From contig NZ_JAERRG010000031.1 in the NCBI RefSeq assembly GCF_016741935.1, forward strand, positions 48,500 through 112,499: DNA of 64,000 nucleotides, written 5' to 3'. Position numbers and translations under genes: made by a program. Position 1 is the first letter of the stretch, and every line of letters begins with the position of its first letter. The stretch comes from Streptomyces endocoffeicus (GTDB lineage Bacteria > Actinomycetota > Actinomycetes > Streptomycetales > Streptomycetaceae). Under the pieces are notes generated by a model, which searched no databases, was not told the DNA's origin, and worked only from the letters and a program-made list of their open reading frames with translations. This document shows positions 31,946-41,136 of this stretch, in pieces.

Positions 31946-32911
31946 TCACCTCAAACGGGCACGCAGAAAGGCGCATCCGGTCGGAATCGCCGCCCGAGTG
32001 GGCACGCTGTCGGCCAGGGCGTGGAGCGCCACGAAGTCGTGGATCGTCCCGAGGAACCGCAGGGACAGCGCCTCGACCCCGGCCTCGGACAGGCGGCGCG
32101 CGTAACTCTCGCCCTCGTCGCGGGCCACGTCGGCCTCGGCGGTGACGACCAGGGCCGGCGGCAGCCCCGCCAGCTCTTCCGTGCGCGCCCGCAGCGGTGC
32201 CGCGGTGGGTTCGGTCCGCCGGGCCGGGTCGGCGACGTACCGCGCCCAGTAGGCGCGCAGTGCCCGGCGCGTGAGGAGGTAGCCGGTGGCGAACTGCCGT
32301 TGCGAGGGGCTGGCGCAGCGGGCGTCGGTGAGCGGGTAGTAGAGCAGCTGCGCGCCGATCCGCGGCCCGTGCCGGTTCTTCGCCAGCATGGTCACGGCGG
32401 CCGCCAGCGTGGCCCCGGCGCAGTCCCCCGCCACCGCCAGCCGGCCCGGGTCCAGCGCGAGTTCGTCGGCGTGGGAGACCGCCCAGGTCAGCAGGGCGTA
32501 GCACTCCTCCAGGGCCACCGGGTAGCGGGCCTCGGGGGCGCGGCCGTACTCGGGGACCACGGCGCACACGCCCGTGCCGGTGACGAGTTCGCTGATCAGA
32601 CGGGCGTGGGTCTGCGCGTCGCCGAGCGCCCACCGGCCGCCGTGCAGATACAGGAGGGTCGGGAGGGTGCCGGGCGCCCCGGCCGGGCGGACGGTCCAGA
32701 AGCCGAGCAACCGCGACGGGCCGACCGGTGCCACGCGGAATACCGCGTCCACGTCGAAGTCCTCGAACCGGTCGGCCTGGGTCTCCCGCAGCGCCTGCCG
32801 CGCCGCGTCCGGGCCGAGGTCGTCGAGAGCGGGCGGCGCGGCCGAGGCGGTGATCAGGCGCTGCACCACGCGGTCGAGGACCACGGCCCTACCCGGTTGT
32901 CCGGGCCTCAT
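31946..32911 (-). CDS. HSL-family alpha/beta-hydrolase with Cys at the nucleophile position
   Basis: A 321-aa protein of the hormone-sensitive-lipase family. HGGRW is at 90-94, Asp261 in EADVARDEG and His291 in GTIHDF are at exactly the same numbers as in the paralogue at 11858-12829. The nucleophile elbow reads GDCAGA, with TGC (Cys164, codon at 32422-32420) instead of Ser. This could be a cysteine hydrolase, a ligand-binding non-enzyme or a decaying gene; the frame is otherwise intact. It lies 33 bp after the LAL regulator and 70 bp before an AraC gene, so it may provide or sense a ligand for them. Confidence 0.92.
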   Translation of the reverse strand: MRPGQPGRAVVLDRVVQRLITASAAPPALDDLGPDAARQALRETQADRFEDFDVDAVFRVAPVGPSRLLGFWTVRPAGAPGTLPTLLYLHGGRWALGDAQTHARLISELVTGTGVCAVVPEYGRAPEARYPVALEECYALLTWAVSHADELALDPGRLAVAGDCAGATLAAAVTMLAKNRHGPRIGAQLLYYPLTDARCASPSQRQFATGYLLTRRALRAYWARYVADPARRTEPTAAPLRARTEELAGLPPALVVTAEADVARDEGESYARRLSEAGVEALSLRFLGTIHDFVALHALADSVPTRAAIPTGCAFLRARLR

Positions 32912-32944
32912 GGGCTCTCCGCCGGCCGTTCGGCCGCCGCCCCC

Positions 32945-35725
32945 TCACCGGCCCTGTACCAGGTCACGGAGCTGATGGCGGCTGCTGATGCCGAGCTTGG
33001 GATACACGTTGTACAGATGCGAGCCCACGGTGCGCGGCGAGAGGAAGAGCCGCTCACCGATCTCACGGTTCGACAGACCGCGTGCGGCGAGCTGGACGAT
33101 CTGCCGCTGCTGTGCCGTCAGCCGCTCCAGCGGACCCCCGTCCTCGGGGGCGGGCGCGGCGCCACTGGCGCGCAGTTCGATGTGGGCAGCCGACGCGAGG
33201 GCGCCGGCACCGAGGCGTTCGGCGGTCTCCAGGACCGTGGTCAGCTGCTGGCGCGCCTCCAGGGTCCGGCGGCAACGGCGCAGCCAGATGGCGTAGTTGA
33301 GGCGGACGTGACCGCGTTCCCACGGCCACCGGTTCGCCCCGTGGTTGACGAGCGCGAGCTGGAAGTGCTCCTCGGCCCCGTCGTCCGGGCCGACCAGGGC
33401 GGTGGCGTGGTGCAGGAGCAGCGTCATCCTGGTGCTCGGGCGCTCCCCCTGTTCGGCACGGACCCGCTCCAGGATCGGCAGCGCCTCGGCGGACCGTCCG
33501 GTCCGCTGGGCGGTGACCGTGAGTTCGGCGATGCTCCGCGCCGACAGGTAGGGGTGCAGGGGTGCTCCGTCGGCGGTGAACAGTTCGCGCAGTTGCCGCC
33601 AGGCGCCTTCCATGTCCCCATGCGCGAGGGCGGCGAGTCCGCGGGCGCGCAGCAGACGGGCGTGGGTGGCCCGGTTCTCGTCCAGGCAGACGGCGCGCCA
33701 GACGGCGGGGGTGAGCCGGGGTGTCACCGGAAGGGTTCCGCGCAGCGCCCGCACGGTCAGGGCCTGAGCCTCCAGATCGGCCTGGACACGGGGCAGGCGC
33801 AGCACCGCGGCCTCGGTCATGGCGTCCTGGATCACGGTCTCGGCCTCCGGGAACCGCCCGATGGCCACGAGGGCGTCCACGAGGACGAGGACCGACCAGC
33901 CGCGCAGACCGAAGGCGCGGGCGGTCCGCAGCCGGTCGTCGGCCGTACGCGACTGCCCCAGGTCCACGTCCGCCTCGTCCGCGTGGTGGGCCACCGCGGC
34001 GAGGACCGCCCGGGCGGCCGGCCCGTCCGCTCCTATGGGCGGGGCGCCGTGCGGCCGGCCGGGGCCGGGCCGCGAGCCGGTGGCGGACTGTGGCCGGGCC
34101 ACCGCGGTGACCAGCGCGTCCAGTGCCCGCCGCAGGTGTGGTGTGTCCAGGCGGACCAGCGGTCCGGCCGCGGCGGGACGCCACCGCTTGGACTCGTGGG
34201 CCTGCCGGGCGCGGTCGAGCAGCGTGGACAGGGCCGCCGTGTGCTCCGGCAGACCGGACTGGTAGGCGATGCCCGCCGCCAAGCCCGCGAGCGCGAGCGC
34301 GAGGGTCCGGTCGGCCACCGGAAAGTGCTCCGAGACGTCGGCCAGCACCTCGAATGCCTCGCGTTGGGCGGACTCCTGGGAGAGGGCGGAGGCCAGGGCA
34401 CCGGCCGCGACACAGACGAGTTCCGGATCGGCGGATTCCTGGCCGAGCCGACCGTACAGCTCCCGTACCCAGCCGGGATCGCCCGCCACGTGCGCCGCCG
34501 TCAGGGCCTCGGCCAGCCGGCGCGCCCGCTCCGGCCGCCGTGGGCTGAGCCGGGCCGCCTGTTCCAGGGCGTGCGCGGCCGCCACCGCGTCCCCGCGCCG
34601 CCAGGCGGAGTCCTCCAGCAGGGTGGCGACGAACGCGTTGGTCCCCACGGTGATGGCGGCCAGGTGACGGGCCCTGGCCTCGGGCAGCACGGCGATCTTG
34701 GCGAGGTCACGGTGCGCCTGCCGGCGCTCGCCGGCCGGGCGACGCAGATACGCGGCCGACCGCGCCAGCGGATGCCGGAAGACGAGCCGGTCCTCGACCA
34801 GCGTGACGAGTCCGGCCGCTTCCGCCGGCGCCCACACCACGAGGTCGCCGGTGCCCAGGGCCGCCATGACCGCGGCGACGGTCTCGCCGGGCCCCGCGGC
34901 CGCCGCGTACAGCAGGGCCCGGCGCGTCTCCGCGGGAAGCGCGTCGAGTCGTACGCCGAAGACGTGCTCCGCGGGCGGGTGCCGCACCACTCCGGCGGGC
35001 CCCGGCGCACCGCGGCCCAGTTCCACGAGGGCCAGCGGATTGCCCTCGGCGTCCGCCAGGATCTCCAGCCGGTGCCTGCCCGTGGGCGCCGCCGGCTGCC
35101 GGTCGAGGAGCGCGGCGGCCGCGGCGCCGCTCAGCGGGCCCAGCCGCAGGGTCTCGGTGCCGGGCGGCGGGCCGGGCAGGGCCGCCTCGTGGCGTGCGGC
35201 GAGCAGCACCGTCAGCGAGCGGCCGGCCAGGAGCCGGGCCGCGGCGAACAGCGCCTCCAGGAAGGCGCGGTCGCACAGGTCGGCGTCGTCCACGCACACC
35301 AGCACCGGCCGGGCCGCGGCGAGCCGGTCCAGCAGCGCCGTCACCGCCGCGTGAAACTCCGCCTCGTCCGGTCCGTCGTTCCCTCGCGGTACGGCCGTCA
35401 GCACCCGGTGGTGCGCGGCGGGCAGGGCGGCCGGCTCGCCCCGCACCGGCGGGGTCAGCAACTGTCGCAGACAGGCGTGCGCATGCCCCGGGTCCTCGGC
35501 CCAGCCCTGCGCGAACAGCACCAGCACGCCGTCGCCGGCGGCCCGCTCCCGGACGTGCCGGAGCACGGTCGTACGCCCGATCCCCTCCTCGCCGAGGAGC
35601 AGCAGGGTCTGAGGAGTGCCGGGCTCGCGCGTCACGCACCGCAGGATCCGCTCGATCTCGCCGTCCCGGCCCAGGACGGTGGCCTCGTCGCCGATCATGG
35701 ACTGCTGGGGTGGGTGAACGGTCAT
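32945..35725 (-). CDS. LuxR-family LAL regulator with degenerate Walker A
   Basis: A 926-aa large ATP-binding regulator. The N-terminal ATPase has GEEGIGRT (45-52) where Arg51 replaces the normal Walker A Lys; Walker B VLVCVDDAD is intact (D146/D147). A long TPR-like helical middle follows. The C-terminal LuxR HTH (LTAQQRQIVQLAARGLSNREIGERLFLSPRTVGSHLYNVYPKLGI) ends at 926. Family members activate catabolic or antibiotic genes. Arg in the P-loop may weaken ATP binding. It is divergent from the LAL gene at 35914 (188 bp apart) and heads the minus-strand run towards cyd. Confidence 0.94.
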   Translation of the reverse strand: MTVHPPQQSMIGDEATVLGRDGEIERILRCVTREPGTPQTLLLLGEEGIGRTTVLRHVRERAAGDGVLVLFAQGWAEDPGHAHACLRQLLTPPVRGEPAALPAAHHRVLTAVPRGNDGPDEAEFHAAVTALLDRLAAARPVLVCVDDADLCDRAFLEALFAAARLLAGRSLTVLLAARHEAALPGPPPGTETLRLGPLSGAAAAALLDRQPAAPTGRHRLEILADAEGNPLALVELGRGAPGPAGVVRHPPAEHVFGVRLDALPAETRRALLYAAAAGPGETVAAVMAALGTGDLVVWAPAEAAGLVTLVEDRLVFRHPLARSAAYLRRPAGERRQAHRDLAKIAVLPEARARHLAAITVGTNAFVATLLEDSAWRRGDAVAAAHALEQAARLSPRRPERARRLAEALTAAHVAGDPGWVRELYGRLGQESADPELVCVAAGALASALSQESAQREAFEVLADVSEHFPVADRTLALALAGLAAGIAYQSGLPEHTAALSTLLDRARQAHESKRWRPAAAGPLVRLDTPHLRRALDALVTAVARPQSATGSRPGPGRPHGAPPIGADGPAARAVLAAVAHHADEADVDLGQSRTADDRLRTARAFGLRGWSVLVLVDALVAIGRFPEAETVIQDAMTEAAVLRLPRVQADLEAQALTVRALRGTLPVTPRLTPAVWRAVCLDENRATHARLLRARGLAALAHGDMEGAWRQLRELFTADGAPLHPYLSARSIAELTVTAQRTGRSAEALPILERVRAEQGERPSTRMTLLLHHATALVGPDDGAEEHFQLALVNHGANRWPWERGHVRLNYAIWLRRCRRTLEARQQLTTVLETAERLGAGALASAAHIELRASGAAPAPEDGGPLERLTAQQRQIVQLAARGLSNREIGERLFLSPRTVGSHLYNVYPKLGISSRHQLRDLVQGR

Positions 35726-35913
35726 TCACGTACTCCTGTGGCGGTGCGCGTTTTCCCTGGCCAGGGCCATCATGGCGGAGACCGGGGCGGGACGCTTCTG
35801 TCACCTGACCAGTCGCCCCCGGTTCCCGCCCTGTCCCTTCACCCACGGTTCCCGTCCTGCCGGTCGCCACTGGCAGGATTGCCGTATCAGCGGCCCGACG
35901 ACAAGGACGGTTC

Positions 35914-38691
35914 ATGCACACCGGCACCGACCACCCCTCCGATCCGGGCATCCTGGGCCGGGCCGCCGAACTGGCCCGCCTCGACCGTCTGCTCGCGGCG
36001 GTGGACGGCAGCGGCCCGCAGGTGCTGGTGCTCACCGGGGAGCCGGGGGCGGGCAAGAGCACCCTCGTCGACTGGGCGGCCGAGCGGGGCCGGGCCCGGG
36101 GCCTCGGGATCCTGCGGGTGCGCGGCAGCGAGGTCGAGGGAGGCCTCGGCCTGTCGGGCGTGCACCAGCTTCTGCATCCGCTGCTGCCCGGAGACGATCT
36201 GCCCGCGGGGCATCGGGAGGCCCTGGACCGTGCCTTCGGACCGGAGGCGGCACAGTACGAACTGAAACTCGACCAGCTGTCCCTGTGCGTCGGCGTGCTC
36301 GGGCTCATCACCGAGGCCGCCACACGCCGCCCCCTGCTCCTGCTGGTCGACGACGCCCAGTGGCTGGACCTCGGCTCGGTGGACGTGCTGGCCTTCCTCG
36401 CCCGGCGTCTGGAGGGCAGGCCGGTGGTGCTGCTGCTGGCCGCCCGTGAGGAGGGTGTGCCGGGCCGCTTCGACCGGGACTTTCCGCAGGTGACCGTGGG
36501 CCCGCTGAGCCGTACCGCGGCCGGGCAGCTGCTGGACGTGCAGCCGGATCGGCCCCGGGGCAAGGCACGGGCCGAGATCCTCCAACAGGCGGCCGGCAAT
36601 CCGCTGGCCCTGATCGAGCTGTCCCGCGCCCTGGCCCGGGGCCGGACCGGGGACACCGGGGCCGGAGCGGCCGGGAGTGCCACGTTGCCGCTCACCGCGC
36701 GCCTGGAGAACCTGTTCGCGGCCGACCTGCCCGGTCTGCCGGCACCCACGCGGGCGGCCCTGCTCCTGGTGGCCGCGGCCGGTCCGGCCCGGCTGACCGA
36801 CCTCATGCGGGCCGCCCCCGAGCTGGACGTCGTACAGGCGCTGGACCCCGCCGAGCGCAGCGGCCTGGTGCGGGTGGCGGACGGCCGGGTGCTGCTACGT
36901 CACCCGCTGGTGCGCTCGGCCGTCTACCACGCGGCCTCCTTCCACGAGCGCCGGCAGGCCCATCTCGCCCTGGCCGCCGCGCTGGCCGAGGAGCCGGACC
37001 GCCGGGCCTGGCATCTGGCCGCCGCGTCGACCGGGCAGGACCCGGAGGTCGCCGACGCTCTCGCGGAGAGCGCCGAGCGAGCCCGTGGCCGGGGCGGCTA
37101 CGCGGCGGCCGCGACCGCGCTGGAACGCGCCGCCGAGTTGACTCCGGTACCGGAGCTGCGCGCCCGGCGCCTGCTGTCGGCCGCGCAGGCGGCGATGTTC
37201 GCCGGCCATCCGCAGTGGGTCGGCGAGATGAGCGGCCGCGTCGGCGGGATGACCGAGGATCCCCGGCTACGTGCTGAGGCTTCGCTGCTGGGCGGCTGGG
37301 CCCTCGGGGTGACGCTCCGTCACGAGGAAGCGCTGGCACTCCTGCTGGGCGTGGCCGAAGCCACCGCCGCTTCGGCTCCGGGCCTCGCTCTGGACGCCCT
37401 GAGCACCGCCGCCACGTCCGTCTACAATTCCGGCGCGCCGTACGACCGCTCGGAACTCCACCGGATCAGCGGCCTGATCGACGAGGACGGCGACCCCGCC
37501 GCCTGTGCCTGGATCCGGGCGGTCATCGATCCCCAGCGCGAACAGCCACGTCTGACAAAGCTCTTGACGGACAGGCTTGCCGCCCTGGCGCAGGAGGAGT
37601 CCCTCGGGAATCTCACCGCGCTGGGCAGCACGACCTGGATCCTGGACGAGACCGAGCAGGCCGCGCGCGTCCTCGGGCGGACCATGGACCTCCTGCGGCG
37701 CGCCGGCAGCGCGGGCACGAACGCGACCGTGACCCAGGCGCTCGCCCTCGTCCTGTTCGAGAACGGCTCCTGGACGGCGGCCGAGGAGGCGGCGCACGAG
37801 GCGTTCTGGATGGCGACGGAAGCGGGAGCCGACAACGTGACCGTGGGCGCCCGCATCCTGCGGGCCACCCTGCGCGCGCTCGAGGGCGACCACGCGGCCG
37901 CCCGGACGCAGGCGATGCAGGCCGTACACGGCGTGGACCTGCGCAACTCCCTGAACCTTCAGGTCCGCCACCGGCACGCCATGGGCATGGCCGCGTTCGT
38001 CGCCGGCGACCACAACGATGCCTACGAGCAACTGCGCGCGACCTTCACCCACGACTTCCGCCCGGCCCCCGTCCACTACCATGCCTCGCTCTACTACCTG
38101 GGCGACCTGGCGGCCGCGGCGGTCCGTGCCGAGCGGGCGGACGACGCGCGCACGGTGCTCGACGCCGTGCGGCGGCATCTGAATCCCGCCCCCTCCCCGC
38201 GCCTGGCCGCCGTACTCCACCGGGCCACCGCCCTGCTGACCGACACCGACGACGCCGAGCACCACTTCCGCGCCGCCCTCGACAACCCGGCCACCGACTG
38301 CTGGCCCTTCGAAAAGGCCCTCGCCCGGCTCGACTTCGGCGAGTGGCTGCGCCGGCGCCGCCGCAGCGCCGAGGCCCGCCCGCACCTCAACGCGGCACTG
38401 GAGTGCTTCCAGCGCCTCGACGCCCGCCCCTGGACCGACCGCACAGCCGCGGAACTCCGGGCCGCGGGAGCCCCGGCGGCGACAGTCGCGACCCCGGCGA
38501 GCGAGCTCACCGCGCAGGAGCGGCAGATCGCCGAACTGGCCGCTCAGGGCCTGACCAACCGCGACATCGCGGCCCGGCTCTACCTCTCGCCCCGGACCGT
38601 CGGCTACCACCTGCACAAGATCTTCCCCAAGCTCGGCATCCGCGCCAGGGCCCAACTCCGCGACGCCCTCTCACGGGATCCGCAGCGGTGA
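35914..38691 (+). CDS. LuxR-family LAL regulator
   Basis: A 925-aa regulator, nearly the same length as its divergent neighbour. Walker A GEPGAGKS (42-49, Lys48 present), Walker B LLLLVDDAQW (D146/D147), a helical repeat middle, and a C-terminal LuxR HTH (LTAQERQIAELAAQGLTNRDIAARLYLSPRTVGYHLHKIFPKLGI). The two share arrangement and motif spacing and are probably an old inverted duplication. ATG 35914 starts MHTGTDHPSDPGILGRAAEL, the normal family opening. Only this copy has a canonical ATP site. Confidence 0.94.
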   Translation: MHTGTDHPSDPGILGRAAELARLDRLLAAVDGSGPQVLVLTGEPGAGKSTLVDWAAERGRARGLGILRVRGSEVEGGLGLSGVHQLLHPLLPGDDLPAGHREALDRAFGPEAAQYELKLDQLSLCVGVLGLITEAATRRPLLLLVDDAQWLDLGSVDVLAFLARRLEGRPVVLLLAAREEGVPGRFDRDFPQVTVGPLSRTAAGQLLDVQPDRPRGKARAEILQQAAGNPLALIELSRALARGRTGDTGAGAAGSATLPLTARLENLFAADLPGLPAPTRAALLLVAAAGPARLTDLMRAAPELDVVQALDPAERSGLVRVADGRVLLRHPLVRSAVYHAASFHERRQAHLALAAALAEEPDRRAWHLAAASTGQDPEVADALAESAERARGRGGYAAAATALERAAELTPVPELRARRLLSAAQAAMFAGHPQWVGEMSGRVGGMTEDPRLRAEASLLGGWALGVTLRHEEALALLLGVAEATAASAPGLALDALSTAATSVYNSGAPYDRSELHRISGLIDEDGDPAACAWIRAVIDPQREQPRLTKLLTDRLAALAQEESLGNLTALGSTTWILDETEQAARVLGRTMDLLRRAGSAGTNATVTQALALVLFENGSWTAAEEAAHEAFWMATEAGADNVTVGARILRATLRALEGDHAAARTQAMQAVHGVDLRNSLNLQVRHRHAMGMAAFVAGDHNDAYEQLRATFTHDFRPAPVHYHASLYYLGDLAAAAVRAERADDARTVLDAVRRHLNPAPSPRLAAVLHRATALLTDTDDAEHHFRAALDNPATDCWPFEKALARLDFGEWLRRRRRSAEARPHLNAALECFQRLDARPWTDRTAAELRAAGAPAATVATPASELTAQERQIAELAAQGLTNRDIAARLYLSPRTVGYHLHKIFPKLGIRARAQLRDALSRDPQR

Positions 38692-38931
38692 CGAACTCCC
38701 CGGCTGTCTGGCCGAACGGGGGTTCCGACTGGCCCTGCGCGGCCGTCGCTCCTGCCCGCCGCTGCCCTCAGCCGCCACTGCGGGAGCAGCAGCCGGAAGG
38801 GAGCAGCCGGCCTCTTATGAGCACACGATGAACGCGTACCTGAACCGCGCCATGGCCGCGTCGGCGTCCAGAGCCGGTGTGCCGCTTGCCTTCCCGAGAT
38901 CCCTGCGCGTCAATAAGTCAGGCAGGGACAA

Positions 38932-38948
38932 TCTGACGTAGCGTCAGA
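38932..38948. promoter_or_regulatory. Inverted repeat upstream of the small secreted protein
   Basis: TCTGACG-TAG-CGTCAGA, 7-bp perfect arms with a 3-bp centre, lies 31 bp before ATG 38980 and just after a GACAAT sequence that could be a -10. It could be an operator. The rest of the 288-bp gap after the LAL gene shows no gene. Confidence 0.45.
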
Positions 38949-38979
38949 GTCATCGACCCTCCATCGGACGGGACGACCC

Positions 38980-39510
38980 ATGAGACGTACGAGGGCGAAG
39001 TTACGCGCCGCCACGACCGCTGCCGCCACGGCCGCCGCCATGGCGACGCCGCTCGCCGGAGCCGCAGCTCCGGCACCGGCACCGGCACCGGCACCGGCAC
39101 CGGCGGCCACCGTCGTATCACCAACCACCGCCACGGCCGCCTACAGTTGCGGTACCTGGGGCAGCACAACCCTGGCCCTCACCGCAGCCCAGAACGGGAC
39201 GACGGCGACGATCACGCTGGGCGCACCGGACATGATCGCATCCGTCGCAATCCCGGCGAACACCATGGATGTCACGCTGCGACTGGAGAAGAACGGCGGA
39301 CCGGGCACGACTGTCTTCAGGGGACGGTCCAACCCGTCCATTCCGGCGGGTTCCCCGGTCAGGTTCGGCGGTCTCACCGGCACGGTGGCCCCAGGCGACA
39401 GCCTGGACTCCTACGTGGGCGGGGATTCGCTGAGCTTTACGTTCTCCGTGTTCAGCGTGCGGTGCACCGCGATCACCAAGCAGTCGCCGGGCCCGTTCGT
39501 CTTCGACTGA
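38980..39510 (+). CDS. Small secreted protein with Ala-Pro linker, unknown function
   Basis: A 176-aa exported protein: signal peptide (about residues 1-29, MRRTRAKLRAATTAAATAAA), then an Ala-Pro tract (PAPAPAPAPAP, 31-41) encoded by GCACCG hexamers. A beta-rich domain with two cysteines (C57, C162) follows that may form a disulfide. No family is recognised. Stretches such as TTLALTAAQNGTTATITL and SLSFTFSVFSVRCTAI look like a beta-sandwich. GGGACGACCC precedes ATG 38980. It stands alone between the LAL gene and the convergent ROK gene. Confidence 0.75.
   Translation: MRRTRAKLRAATTAAATAAAMATPLAGAAAPAPAPAPAPAPAATVVSPTTATAAYSCGTWGSTTLALTAAQNGTTATITLGAPDMIASVAIPANTMDVTLRLEKNGGPGTTVFRGRSNPSIPAGSPVRFGGLTGTVAPGDSLDSYVGGDSLSFTFSVFSVRCTAITKQSPGPFVFD
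39073..39102 (+). repeat. Hexanucleotide repeat (GCACCG)x5 coding (Ala-Pro)5
   Basis: Five perfect 6-bp units, preceded by a GCTCCG variant, code for the Ala-Pro linker of the small secreted protein. Copy-number changes stay in frame, as in the acyl-CoA ligase repeats. Confidence 0.85.
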
Positions 39511-39784
39511 CAGGCAGGGAGGAACGAGGAACTGGGACTCAACCGGCCGCGCCGGTGACGCATCGTCTTCGAGCAGGCTCGTGTAGCCGCCGTCGGCAAC
39601 GTGCTCGAGGGGGCCTGAAACCTTGGGACGCCTGTCCCTGGTGGATACGGATCTTCCCGCCAACTGTCGGTGAGGCTGTGGCGGGATGGCCCCACCCCTC
39701 GGCGCCCTGGCGTCGACTGGCGTCAGGCCATGGATCCCGCGTCGCGTGCCGCTCCTGATTCGCTTGCGCTGACGGGCTGTCGCG

Positions 39785-39804
39785 TCGAGTGCGCGTGCAC
39801 TCGA
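39785..39804 (-). terminator. Hairpin at the end of the ROK gene
   Basis: TCGAGTGC (39785-39792) and GCACTCGA (39797-39804) form an 8-bp stem with a GCGT loop immediately after the ROK stop codon. The 295-bp gap to the convergent secreted-protein gene shows nothing else. Confidence 0.55.
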
Positions 39805-39805
39805 G

Positions 39806-40942
39806 TCAGGGGGTGAGCGCTGCGGCGAGCCGGGGCGAGTCGGTGTCGAAGAGGTCGCCCTCCACGTGGTCGAGGGCGAGGCGGACGGCACCGAGTGCGA
39901 CGGCGCTGTGGTCGAGGGGTGAAATGCGGACAGGGATCGGGAACAGGGTCCTGGCATCGAGGTGGCCTTGGAGCGGGCCGAGCAGGGTCTGTCCGGCGCG
40001 GCTGAGGCCGCCGGAGAGGATGACGCACTCGGGGTCGACGGTGAGCACGATGGCGGCGGCGCCGATGGCCAGGTGTTCGGCGAGCTCTTCGATGCGGGCT
40101 TGGGCATCGGCGTCGCCGGCTTCGGCCGCGCGGACGGTGCTCTCATAGTCCTCCGGCCAGTCGGCCATGGCCTGGAGGGCGGCCTGCCAGCGCGATTCGG
40201 GCAGCACGCCGATCTCGCCGGCGGCGCCGTGGGCGCCCTGCAGCAGCCGGCCGTTGAGGACGACGCCGGCGGTGATGTGCCGGCCGGCGTTGATGTTGAC
40301 GAAGTTGTCGGTGTCCCGGCCGGTACCCAGCCAGCGTTCGGCGAGGGTGGCGAGCCGGGCGTCGTTGCCGACGACCACCGGCACCCCCGGAAGCACGGTG
40401 AGGCCCTCGGCGAGGTTGTAGCCCAGTGTCTGCGGGAGCCGGTTGCTGCGGTCCACGCGTCCCTCGCGGTCGACGATCCCGGTGGTGGCGGCGCCGATGG
40501 CCAGGACCTCGGGGTAACGGATGCCGGCCGCGCGGATCGCGGCATCGATCGCCTCGCGGGCCGCCAGGACACGGCCGTCCGCAGGCGCGAGCGGATCGAG
40601 CGGCCGACTGTGCCGGGCGCGCTCGGTCCCGGCCAGGTTGGCGACGAGCACGTTGACTTCGTGGACCGCCAGATCGACGCCGAGCACATAGCCGTAGTCG
40701 GCCCGGAACCTGTACCACTTCGCGGGGCGTCCCACCCGGCGCTGCTCCGCTTGCGGCACGAACTCCTCGGCGAGGCCAGTTCTGACCAGCGCGAGCGCGG
40801 CGTCCTCGGCGGTGTTTCGGGACACGCCGGTGGCCTCGGTGAGGTCGCGCAGCGTCAGCTGCTCCGCGCCGTGCAGTGCCCGCAGCACCGCCACGGTGTT
40901 GATCCGCTGCAGCAGCGATCCGTCGCCGCCTGCTCTCCCCAT
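39806..40942 (-). CDS. ROK-family transcriptional repressor
   Basis: A 378-aa regulator. An N-terminal winged HTH (LLQRINTVAVLRALHGAEQLTLRDLTEATGVSRNTAEDAALALVRTGLAEE) is followed by the ROK sugar-kinase-like domain: GYVLGVDLAVHEVNVLVANLAG, IGAATTGIVDREGRV, VVVGNDARLATLAERWLG, GAHGAAGEIGVLPES. The CxCGxxGC zinc motif of many ROK proteins is absent. Start ATG 40942 follows AGGGGGTTGG. It is divergent from a sugar ABC operon; the 25-bp palindrome between them is its probable operator. Confidence 0.93.
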   Translation of the reverse strand: MGRAGGDGSLLQRINTVAVLRALHGAEQLTLRDLTEATGVSRNTAEDAALALVRTGLAEEFVPQAEQRRVGRPAKWYRFRADYGYVLGVDLAVHEVNVLVANLAGTERARHSRPLDPLAPADGRVLAAREAIDAAIRAAGIRYPEVLAIGAATTGIVDREGRVDRSNRLPQTLGYNLAEGLTVLPGVPVVVGNDARLATLAERWLGTGRDTDNFVNINAGRHITAGVVLNGRLLQGAHGAAGEIGVLPESRWQAALQAMADWPEDYESTVRAAEAGDADAQARIEELAEHLAIGAAAIVLTVDPECVILSGGLSRAGQTLLGPLQGHLDARTLFPIPVRISPLDHSAVALGAVRLALDHVEGDLFDTDSPRLAAALTP

Positions 40943-40991
40943 CCAACCCCCTCTTGACAGCGCCACCTCGCGCGCAACACACTCTACCAAG

Positions 40992-41016
40992 TTTTTTTAG
41001 TCAGTGACTCAAAAAA
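40992..41016. promoter_or_regulatory. 25-bp palindrome, probable ROK operator
   Basis: A near-perfect dyad centred on 41004: TTTTTT(T)AGTCA-G-TGACT(C)AAAAAA. Only the G/C at the centre and one T/C pair break the symmetry. AT tracts flanking an AGTCA-TGACT core fit NagC/Mlc-type ROK sites. It lies between the ROK gene (40942) and the importer operon (41137), so one site could control both directions. Confidence 0.85.
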
Positions 41017-41136
41017 TACCTGCGCATCGCCCCACGAACGGCGCGCTCGGCACCGACGCCACCCCCACCACCTGGCCCCGCTCTCATCCTCCCCACGCAC
41101 CCAGGCTCCTCCGTCGGGCCGGGAAGGACATCCATC

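Noticed and set aside
31082..36265. A 1727-codon plus-strand open frame
   Set aside because: It runs antisense to AraC, esterase and LAL genes that have full domain matches. Its sequence is low-complexity Arg/Gly/Gln-rich, as expected from GC-rich antisense frames.
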